Source: CAYMLQ01 sp964390795 (GTDB lineage: Bacteria; Verrucomicrobiota; Kiritimatiellia; RFP12; UBA1067). Taken from it: a stretch of 11,549 nucleotides of DNA. Where the stretch lies: contig CAYMLQ010000168.1 of assembly GCA_964390795.1 (NCBI GenBank), positions 1 through 11,549 on the forward strand, written 5' to 3'. The position numbers and the translations under genes were made by a program. The notes beneath the pieces are model-generated. The model did no database searches. It had not been told where the DNA came from and worked only from the letters and a program-made list of their open reading frames with translations. Below, piece by piece: positions 5,824-11,549 of this stretch (its first letter is position 1; every line of letters starts with the position of its first letter).

Positions 5824-6795
5824 TCATTTTGCAGCAATCCTCCAAGGTTCTTTGTTCCTGAAAGGAGTGACGAACTTGCTTATAAAGATGCCTTTTTCTT
5901 CGAGATGTGCCAAGCAAGCCCTTTGGCATGCCACCCCGCAAAGCGAAGGATTGTAACCAAAACGAACCTGCGGATAGGCACCTTCAAGGAGCCCCTTGCA
6001 CGCGGCGATGCCAGCCTCATTGAAACGGGCACCTCCAGAAATATAGCGTTCAGCCTCAGGATTCATTTTCACCAACTCCGGGGAAAGAAAGGGATTGGTG
6101 GAGAGACAAGCACCCATCCTGCCGCCCATACACTGCCACTCGTCCAGCGTTCCGTCATTGTTTATGGCGTTCACCGGGCAGGACTTGATACATTCGCCGC
6201 AAACATCGCAAATCGAGCTGACCTGAATGGGGTCGGGCTCAAGTTCCGCGTCCGTCAGGATGAAGGCGAAACGCTGCAAAGGTCCGAAGGCTCGGGTGAG
6301 AAAGAACCCTCCGCGTCCTATGCACCCGAGCCCACAAAGTCGGGCTGCATGATTGAAGTTCATGAGCACATCGGGGGACGGTCTTCCCGGTGCTACAGGT
6401 TCAGAAAACGCGATCTTGAAGGCGGGGAGATGCTCCGGGTTGGAGCCGGGATCCTCACCCCGCCTGCGATCCGGAACGCTCCGCTGGACGACACCTTCAA
6501 AGCCGTCATCTTCCAGAAAGCAAGCAAGCCTTCTGAGCACGCCGGGGGCATAAACCTCGTCGATATGCACAATGCCCATCTCAGGGAATTGGTAGAAATG
6601 CGTGCCTTCCTCGACTCCACGAAGAGAGCCCCTGAGCACCCTGAAACCCAGACCAATAATAGACTTGGCTTTGGGTGCAATGAACCGGGGGTCGTTACCC
6701 GGAGGCGTTCCTTCGAAGCGCTCCATGGCTCCTATGCCGACCAAGTCAGCGCCCATTTCAAATGCGACCTGTTTGACACGTTCAGAAGTCAACAC
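5824..6795 (-). CDS. QueG-like iron-sulfur protein, paralogue 2
   Basis: A 323-aa protein resembling the COG1600 group that includes epoxyqueuosine reductase QueG and reductive-dehalogenase-like ferredoxins. The N-terminal half has GADLVGIGAMERF (16-28) and DPRFIAPKAKSIIGL (35-49), with LCGLGCIG (153-160) before the ferredoxin part. A ferredoxin motif C196-x2-C199-x2-C202-x3-C206-P is followed by LDEWQC (C222) and a second cysteine group C286-x3-C290-x3-C294. In QueG such clusters deliver electrons to cobalamin that reduces an epoxide. Whether this protein binds cobalamin cannot be seen. The start is GTG: GGAGG lies 8 nt upstream, inside the end of the preceding gene, and the gap is 3 nt. It is a clear paralogue of the gene upstream. 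Too short and divergent to be called QueG itself. Confidence 0.75.
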   Translation of the reverse strand: MLTSERVKQVAFEMGADLVGIGAMERFEGTPPGNDPRFIAPKAKSIIGLGFRVLRGSLRGVEEGTHFYQFPEMGIVHIDEVYAPGVLRRLACFLEDDGFEGVVQRSVPDRRRGEDPGSNPEHLPAFKIAFSEPVAPGRPSPDVLMNFNHAARLCGLGCIGRGGFFLTRAFGPLQRFAFILTDAELEPDPIQVSSICDVCGECIKSCPVNAINNDGTLDEWQCMGGRMGACLSTNPFLSPELVKMNPEAERYISGGARFNEAGIAACKGLLEGAYPQVRFGYNPSLCGVACQRACLAHLEEKGIFISKFVTPFRNKEPWRIAAK

Positions 6796-6798
6796 GGT

Positions 6799-7860
6799 TT
6801 ATACCTCCAGCTTCCAAGCCTTGCGGGCGAGGAAGCGGTTTTTGAATTTGTGGTTAAGCATGCCACGTGTCTCCAACGAGTTGAGGCAAGCGCGGAGACA
6901 TCCCCCACACTTGGGCGGGTTGTAGCCTCCAGGCTCACACGGATAATGGCGGTTGACGGCGTCGTTCAAGGGCGAATAACTTTCTGCCGTGACGCGCGCT
7001 TCCTGGGCTCCGCGCATCAGGGCGTCGCCGTCGGGAATATCCTTAAAGGCATCACGCGGAAGGAAGGGATTCGAAGCCTTGTTCGCGCCGATGTAGTAGG
7101 CGAAGCACTTCCACTCATCCAGTTTGCCCCAAGAGACCTCCCGGCCGGCCAGCTCGACCCTGACCTGCTCGGTCCGACTGAGGCACGAGCCCGGACAGCT
7201 CGCGACACAGGCCATGCAGGCATTGCAGAGTTTGGGGCCTTCATAGAGGGGGTCTGGCTCAAGTTCGGCATCGGTGAGGAGGAAAACCTGACGGTTCATC
7301 GGGCCAAAGTCCGGCGTCAGAAACATCTTGCTGTAGCCGATTTCTCCAAGTCCGCAAAGATAGGCCGCTATCCGGAAGTGGATGAAAACATCCGGAGCAG
7401 GAAGATCCGGAGCGACGGAACGGGCGAGAAGCCCGCGAATATTGGGCGAGGAGTTTGTCCCCCCTTTGTCCTGATGCAGTTCCGGCGACTCCTCCCTTGC
7501 GGCGATCCCTGTCATATCGGAAAGAGCGCTCCGGCCCCCGGTGTTCCGGTAGACGACGCCCTCGTAGCCGTGATCTTCAATGAACTTGGCCGTTTCATAG
7601 AGCACGGTCGGCGCAACCATCTCATTGATGGCCCCGTAACCCATCGACGGGTATTGAAAGAAATGCGTGCCCTCCTCGCATCCCCTCAGATAGCCGCGCG
7701 GAATGCGGAAGATCAGCCCGATGATGCTTTTCGCCCGCGGCGCGATGAAGCGCGGGTCCATCTCCTTAGGCGCGCCGTCGAAGCGGTCGAGGGAGCCAAT
7801 CCCAACCGCGTCGGCCCCGAAACGCAAGGCCGCTTCCTTCACCGATTTAGCGTCTAACAT
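6799..7860 (-). CDS. QueG-like iron-sulfur protein, paralogue 1
   Basis: A 353-aa paralogue of the next gene. Both share GADxVGIG, DPRFIAPxAKSIIGL, the EEGTHFxQxPxMG segment, LCGLGxIG, LTDAELEPDP, LDEWxC and YNPxxCG. The cluster motif is C212-x2-C215-x2-C218-x3-C222-P, then C252, then C318-x2-C321-x3-C325. Spacing in the last group differs from its twin (x2 against x3), and this copy has about 15 extra residues after the ferredoxin motif and about 15 more before LCGLG. The ATG at 7860 overlaps the end of the U32-like gene by 14 nt. A longer open frame to 7953 exists only because it runs antiparallel-free through that gene in another frame. The closest known chemistry is QueG-type reduction. 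The substrate is unknown. Two diverged copies side by side could form a heterodimer or electron relay. Confidence 0.75.
   Translation of the reverse strand: MLDAKSVKEAALRFGADAVGIGSLDRFDGAPKEMDPRFIAPRAKSIIGLIFRIPRGYLRGCEEGTHFFQYPSMGYGAINEMVAPTVLYETAKFIEDHGYEGVVYRNTGGRSALSDMTGIAAREESPELHQDKGGTNSSPNIRGLLARSVAPDLPAPDVFIHFRIAAYLCGLGEIGYSKMFLTPDFGPMNRQVFLLTDAELEPDPLYEGPKLCNACMACVASCPGSCLSRTEQVRVELAGREVSWGKLDEWKCFAYYIGANKASNPFLPRDAFKDIPDGDALMRGAQEARVTAESYSPLNDAVNRHYPCEPGGYNPPKCGGCLRACLNSLETRGMLNHKFKNRFLARKAWKLEV
6804..6808 (-). promoter_or_regulatory. Ribosome binding site supporting a GTG start
   Basis: GGAGG on the minus strand lies 8 nt before the GTG at 6795 and overlaps the last codons of the preceding gene (stop TAA at 6799-6801). 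It fixes the start of the second QueG-like gene and shows translational coupling. Confidence 0.65.
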
Positions 7861-8842
7861 GTTCCAGTTCTTCCTTACAATCGTTTTCCCGTTCCGAGTC
7901 GGACAGCGTTGCAAAGCGCTCAAGCCAGGTCTCGGAGAACGCGGCATTCTCAAGATGGCACAAGCCCGAGAAATCCGGTTCCCCCAAACTCAAGATATTG
8001 CCGGAGAACTTCCTCTGAACATAACTGGCGATGACCCGTTCGGGATCACGGTGCATCCGGGTCGCCAGCTTGATACCGTCTACCAGTCCGCAATACGCGT
8101 CGATCTCCTCCGGCCTGATCCAGGTGCTGTCCAAAAGAAACGACGTGCGGTTTGACGGGTTGGCATAATAGTCCCAGCAGACACCCCGGAACCCGCACCA
8201 AGGACTGGCCTCTCTCGCGAGCTCCTCCTCGTGGGAAACAAGGTTGTCGTGAAACGTGTGGGCCGGACAGTCCTTGAGGCAGCCGCTGTTGGCGAGAAGA
8301 AAAAGCCGTTTCTTGTTGGCGGCGCACCAATCCCGCAGCGGCTTAACTTTTGCCGGAAACCGGTTCAGTTCCCGCCGCACATAGAAGCTATCGAAAGAGT
8401 CCTGAACGCATTTCAGAGCCGTGACCGAACCGATGCCCATATTCACGGAGGCCCTGACCTCAAGCTGCGGGAAGTTCCGTTTGACACACGCGGCGATGAA
8501 CAGCGACGAGGTCGTGACAGCATCCAATCCGATATGTCCAAGCATATGGCTGACCGCGTCCACAACCTTTCGATCGAGGTCAACGGAAATCGACTTTCCC
8601 CCATAGCAATTGGCATTCCAGAGCATATTGAGCCTGACGCCAAGGGCGTGGATCTCCTCCAGCTCCCCTTCCATAATCCGCTGCTCATCCGCGCCGACAA
8701 TGCTGATTCCGCGTCCGTTCGCAACCCCGCGCCACGGGAAATACACCTCCTCGATATCCGCGGCGAACGCCCCGACGATATCCGAAAACCGCCTGCGGTC
8801 TGGAAGCTGATAGCCGACCGAGAACTTAAGCTTTGAGGGCAT
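7847..8842 (-). CDS. U32-like (UbiU/UbiV/TrhP-type) four-cysteine protein
   Basis: A 331-aa protein with the layout of the peptidase-U32 superfamily barrel: VGYQLPD near the start, AADIEEVYFPW (27-37), ALGVRLNMLWNANCY (66-80), FPQLEVRASVNMGI (124-137), FYVRRELNRFP (153-163), then IRPEEIDAYCGLVDGIKLA (242-260). Four cysteines in LANSGCLKDCPAHTFHD (C188, C192) and WCGFRGVCW (C216, C222) could hold a 4Fe-4S cluster, as the four conserved cysteines of UbiU and UbiV do. Family members carry out oxygen-independent hydroxylation of quinone precursors, tRNA or rRNA with prephenate-type donors, rather than proteolysis. Start ATG at 8842 with GGAGG 9 nt upstream. It overlaps the transporter end by 17 nt and the next gene by 14 nt. 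Substrate unknown. Confidence 0.7.
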   Translation of the reverse strand: MPSKLKFSVGYQLPDRRRFSDIVGAFAADIEEVYFPWRGVANGRGISIVGADEQRIMEGELEEIHALGVRLNMLWNANCYGGKSISVDLDRKVVDAVSHMLGHIGLDAVTTSSLFIAACVKRNFPQLEVRASVNMGIGSVTALKCVQDSFDSFYVRRELNRFPAKVKPLRDWCAANKKRLFLLANSGCLKDCPAHTFHDNLVSHEEELAREASPWCGFRGVCWDYYANPSNRTSFLLDSTWIRPEEIDAYCGLVDGIKLATRMHRDPERVIASYVQRKFSGNILSLGEPDFSGLCHLENAAFSETWLERFATLSDSERENDCKEELEHVRR

Positions 8843-10112
8843 GGGCGCCGTCCTCCACAGTCAAGGCCAGCCGTTTAACCTCGCCAACTACGCCAAGAGC
8901 AACTAATAACATGACCGGGTAAAATAATCCGACCACACAAAAGACCGGAATATAGCTGCCCGTCATATCCACGCTCACGCCCACAAAGCGGGTCAGCAGC
9001 ATGCTTCCTATGCCGGCGCAGCCGCCGGCAATCCCCGCAACAGTTCCAACGGTGTTCGAAGGGAAAAACTGCGTGGGAAGCGCATGGTTGTTCGAACCGA
9101 ACATCTGCATACCTACGATCGACACACACATGGCCGCAAGATAGTGCCAGGTGGCAGTCAAAAAGGGCACGGTCACGCCGACCATCATCATCAAGGCACT
9201 GAAGACCATCACGGTTTTATGTGAACGGCTCACCGTCCACCCCCGGTGCTGCAGCCAGCTGGCAAGACTTCCACCGGCAAGCGTGCCGAAATCCGCCGCC
9301 AGAAAGGGAATCCAGGCCAGCATGCCGACCATCTTCATCTCCAGCCCCTTGCCGTTCACCAGATACTCCGGCAGCCAGAAAATGTAGAAGAACCAGACCG
9401 GATCAAGGAAAAAACGCAACATCATGATGCCCCATACCTCGCGATGGCGAAACAGCTCGCGAAGCGGAGGCGACCCGGATTTGACTTTGCCGGATTCACT
9501 CCTGCTCACCCATTTTCTTTTAAACGCAATCCATAAAAAGGCCCACAGATAGCCCAGAGAAGCGGTCACGACAAAGGCATAGCGCCAGCCGACCCGGTGA
9601 TAAATCCAGATCACAATAACAGGGGCGACGGTTGCCCCGATGGTCGCTCCCATCAGCCAGACAGAGGTGGCAAGCCCCCGCTCCTTCGACGGGAACCACT
9701 CGGAAACGGTCTTGGCGCATCCGGGAGGGACCGGGCCCTCGCCAATGGCCAGCAAAAAGCGGCAGGCCGCAAGTGCAAACACCGAACCGATCAGGGCATG
9801 CATCGCCCCGGCGGTTGCCCAGAAGAGTACCGCAACAGCCATGCCGGCAAAGGCTCCGAATTTGTCCATGATCCGCCCGCCGCCGAAATACATGAGCGTG
9901 TAAGCGAAGAAATAACAGTTCAGGACATTGGAGTAAGCGGTATTGCTCATCCCCAGCACATCCCGCAGAATCGGAGACAGAACAGACAGCGTTTGCCGGT
10001 CCAGATAACAGAGGGCGGTCTGCAAAAAAAGCAGCACCAGAATCCACCAGCGGAAACGATGCGGGCCTGCCTGCCCGTCATCACACGCGACCGTTTGCAG
10101 CGATGCTGTCAT
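8826..10112 (-). CDS. MFS transporter, anion:cation symporter family, hexuronate-like
   Basis: A 428-aa inner-membrane carrier with about 12 predicted helices. The first helix ends in CYLDRQTLSVLSPILRDVLG (35-54), and CRFLLAIGEGPVPPGCAKTV (117-136) followed by EWFPSKERGLATSVWLMGAT is the hallmark of the ACS family, which includes ExuT, DgoT and sialate/tartrate relatives. The segment FLDPVWFFYIFWLPEYLVNG after the central charged loop (KRKWVSRSESGKVKSG) is typical of hexuronate transporters. The length is standard. The start ATG overlaps the stop of the glycoside-hydrolase-like gene as ATGA (4 nt) and no independent promoter is seen, so it is coupled to it. Likely role: proton-coupled import of a sugar acid released by that enzyme. 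The exact substrate is inference. Confidence 0.85.
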   Translation of the reverse strand: MTASLQTVACDDGQAGPHRFRWWILVLLFLQTALCYLDRQTLSVLSPILRDVLGMSNTAYSNVLNCYFFAYTLMYFGGGRIMDKFGAFAGMAVAVLFWATAGAMHALIGSVFALAACRFLLAIGEGPVPPGCAKTVSEWFPSKERGLATSVWLMGATIGATVAPVIVIWIYHRVGWRYAFVVTASLGYLWAFLWIAFKRKWVSRSESGKVKSGSPPLRELFRHREVWGIMMLRFFLDPVWFFYIFWLPEYLVNGKGLEMKMVGMLAWIPFLAADFGTLAGGSLASWLQHRGWTVSRSHKTVMVFSALMMMVGVTVPFLTATWHYLAAMCVSIVGMQMFGSNNHALPTQFFPSNTVGTVAGIAGGCAGIGSMLLTRFVGVSVDMTGSYIPVFCVVGLFYPVMLLVALGVVGEVKRLALTVEDGAHALKA

Positions 10113-11419
10113 TCAAAGACCCATTCGGGTGCAGCAATGAGGCCGACTTCCCGATGCGCGGACGGCGGCGGCACCCAGAATTTCTTGTTCCAGCCCGCCT
10201 CGGGATTCTTCCAGTCACCGAACAGGGGGGCGACCGAAGTCCAGACCGTCATTTTCAACTCGGCGCTCTTACCTTTCACGCCGTCAGGAACCGTCCACTC
10301 GAACGGTGCCCAGGCGCGTTCACCCAGCGGTTGCCCGGCCAGCGAAACGGCCGCATAAAGCCCGCCGGTGTTGAGTCGCAGACGGAGTTCTCCCGCATGC
10401 CTGGGCACCTCCACCTGCGCCGTGTAGGTGACGCTCCCCGCGAAATCGGCGAGCCCCTGTTTCCATAGCGCGCCCACCCCCACCGATTTGGGCAGTGACC
10501 TGACCGCTCGTTGTTCGACCGCGAAATCGCCCGTCAGCCACGCGACCGGCAGATAGTAGATGGTGTCGCCCCCGCCGTCCGTGATGGCGAACGTGTGTTC
10601 GCCCGGCTCCAGCCGAAACGGCGCGGTCTGCCGATAAAGTTCATTGAGCCCTTGTTGCAGCGTGTCGCACGGCTGGTCCGCACGCACCGGCTTGCCGTCC
10701 AGCGTCACCGTATAAGACGCAGGCGTGTTACGGATCGCGATCCGGGCCGCCTCGACTGTGTTTTCAACCTTCAGCCGCGCCGTCTTGTTCGTGCCGAACG
10801 CCAGCCGGAAGGTGTTGGCTTTGCTGAGCGCTAAGGAAAAGTTTGTGCATGGGACCTGTTTAACGGACGGGCTGTTTGCCGCAGCGTCCAGCGGTAGGGA
10901 TGCTTCCCCGAAGCGTCCGCGGACATCTCGGGGAGATGTCGCTGCCTGATTAACGAAGACCCCGCGCGCCGGCAGTTCGAAAGAGACCGGCTTGCCTCCG
11001 CGCCGCATCAGGCGCAACCCGTCGCGATTCTTCGCCGAGAGATCCAGCACCACCACGCTATCGTCCTGATAGTGACGGAGCAAGAGGTCCTCGGCCAGTT
11101 GACCGCCCGCGTCTTCCACCCAGACGGCTGGCGGTCGAACCTCGCGCATGAAGGCCACGGCGTCGTCCAGTTTTTCGAAGATCCGGCCGGACTTCTCCTC
11201 TTTGAACGTCTTGCCGGCGAAGCTGAAAACAAACGGCTTGTCGCACGCCTCGTTCTCTTCATACAGGTCATACGTGATCTGTCGCTGGGCGAAACGGCGA
11301 AGCGTGCCGCTCAGCCAGAAATGCTGCTTTTTCCGGATGCTCAACTTTGCCGACTCCGCCTGCGGATAACCGACCAAAGAGCCGAAAGGCACTTGTGACA
11401 TGCACTTATCCAGCTCCAA
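10109..11419 (-). CDS. C-terminal part of a large glycoside-hydrolase-like protein, 5' end replaced by CRISPR repeat
   Basis: The frame is open for 436 codons, but its first 18 or so residues (from ATG 11419 to about 11367) are spacer and repeat of the adjacent CRISPR array, so the displayed start is not authentic. The remainder looks like the end of a multi-domain glycoside hydrolase. LLLRHYQDDSVVVLDLSAKN and VSFELPARGVFV (112-156) resemble the beta-sandwich that follows a catalytic barrel. Residues 325-400 (VTYTAQVEVP, LRLRLNTGGLYAAVSLAG, LGERAWAPFEWTVPDGVKG) resemble the galactose-binding, GH2/GH106-type jelly-roll domain. No catalytic domain is present. The neighbouring transporter suggests a uronate-containing polysaccharide as target. 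As it stands the gene has no credible ribosome site and is probably broken, or the junction is an assembly error. Confidence 0.55.
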   Translation of the reverse strand: MELDKCMSQVPFGSLVGYPQAESAKLSIRKKQHFWLSGTLRRFAQRQITYDLYEENEACDKPFVFSFAGKTFKEEKSGRIFEKLDDAVAFMREVRPPAVWVEDAGGQLAEDLLLRHYQDDSVVVLDLSAKNRDGLRLMRRGGKPVSFELPARGVFVNQAATSPRDVRGRFGEASLPLDAAANSPSVKQVPCTNFSLALSKANTFRLAFGTNKTARLKVENTVEAARIAIRNTPASYTVTLDGKPVRADQPCDTLQQGLNELYRQTAPFRLEPGEHTFAITDGGGDTIYYLPVAWLTGDFAVEQRAVRSLPKSVGVGALWKQGLADFAGSVTYTAQVEVPRHAGELRLRLNTGGLYAAVSLAGQPLGERAWAPFEWTVPDGVKGKSAELKMTVWTSVAPLFGDWKNPEAGWNKKFWVPPPSAHREVGLIAAPEWVFE

Positions 11420-11549
11420 ATAGCGCGCACACGTACGGTCTTAACCGACCAAAGAGCCGAAAGGCACTTGTGACATGTCGAGGGCGTTGTCGATGATGTC
11501 GGTCGGGACTTCGTCTTAACCGACCAAAGAGCCGAAAGGCACTTGTGAC
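11363..11549 (-). CRISPR. Truncated CRISPR array: three 37-nt repeats, two 38-nt spacers
   Basis: Repeats occupy 11363-11399, 11438-11474 and 11513-11549 with an exact 75-nt period. The last two are identical over 37 nt (plus strand starts GTCTTAACCGACC and ends CACTTGTGAC). The first matches over its last 33 nt and differs in the first four. Each contains AGCCGAAAGGCA, a GCC-GAAA-GGC mini-hairpin, and starts GTC and ends GAC. Spacers at 11400-11437 and 11475-11512 are unrelated apart from starting ATG. The degenerate repeat is the left one, altered at its left edge, which suggests the leader-distal end and a leader beyond the window, i.e. minus-strand transcription. The last repeat ends exactly at the window edge. 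No cas gene is in view, so no type is assigned. Confidence 0.8.

Noticed and set aside
5752..7857. A 701-codon open frame on the + strand across both QueG-like genes
   Set aside because: It is antisense to two genes with clear cysteine-cluster motifs and mutual homology. Its own translation has no recognisable domain. Long antisense frames are common in GC-rich coding DNA.
7861..7953. Extension of the first QueG-like protein to 7953
   Set aside because: The added residues overlap the U32-like coding region in another frame and have no family resemblance. The paralogue begins at the position equivalent to the ATG at 7860.

Overview
The window is a GC-rich bacterial segment with mobile-element DNA on the left, a five-gene minus-strand operon in the middle and right, and the edge of a CRISPR array at the right end. 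The lineage cannot be fixed from the sequence. The integrase style (a TGH...KFYFKP C-terminal motif with an insert in the catalytic domain), the glycoside-hydrolase-plus-hexuronate-transporter pairing and the signal-peptide style of one relic suggest an anaerobic polysaccharide degrader, perhaps of the PVC group (Verrucomicrobiota, Kiritimatiellota or Lentisphaerota). That placement is inference.

Left part (1-1590). A minus-strand pair comes first: a partial unknown gene preceded by a small excisionase/AlpA-type helix-turn-helix gene, with a perfect 19-bp palindrome upstream that is probably an operator. About 850 bases without an intact gene follow. They hold a decayed HepT-type HEPN toxin C-terminus (RLIHGYF motif), two stem-loops and short repeats. 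At 1392-1436 lies the 3' half of a tRNA-Asn(GUU) gene with encoded CCA, 5 bases from its own rho-independent terminator. The 5' half is absent, so this is an integration scar or attachment site.

Integrated element (about 1437-5460). A 547-aa tyrosine recombinase starts 154 bases from the tRNA fragment and carries an unusual insert of about 110 residues with a helix-turn-helix-like stretch inside its catalytic domain. Downstream, on the opposite strand, is a two-gene AbiE-like (type IV) toxin-antitoxin operon: a winged-helix antitoxin, then a nucleotidyltransferase toxin. It has a clear sigma-70-type promoter overlapped by two 16-bp direct repeats, which fits autorepression. The distal tRNA-Asn junction is not in the window, so the right end of the element is unknown and the later operon could be cargo.

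Operon (11.4 kb down to 5.8 kb, minus strand). The order of transcription is: glycoside-hydrolase-like C-terminal fragment, ACS-family hexuronate-type MFS transporter, U32-like four-cysteine protein, and two paralogous QueG-like iron-sulfur proteins. Genes overlap by 4, 17 and 14 nt or are 3 nt apart, so they are translationally coupled. A strong terminator at 5509-5546 probably ends the transcript. The set reads as import of a uronate or related compound coupled to an uncharacterised anaerobic redox step.

Right edge (11363-11549). Three 37-nt repeats with two 38-nt spacers (exact 75-nt period) and an internal GCC-GAAA-GGC hairpin form a truncated CRISPR array. It abuts, and interrupts, the glycoside hydrolase coding sequence. 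No cas gene is visible.
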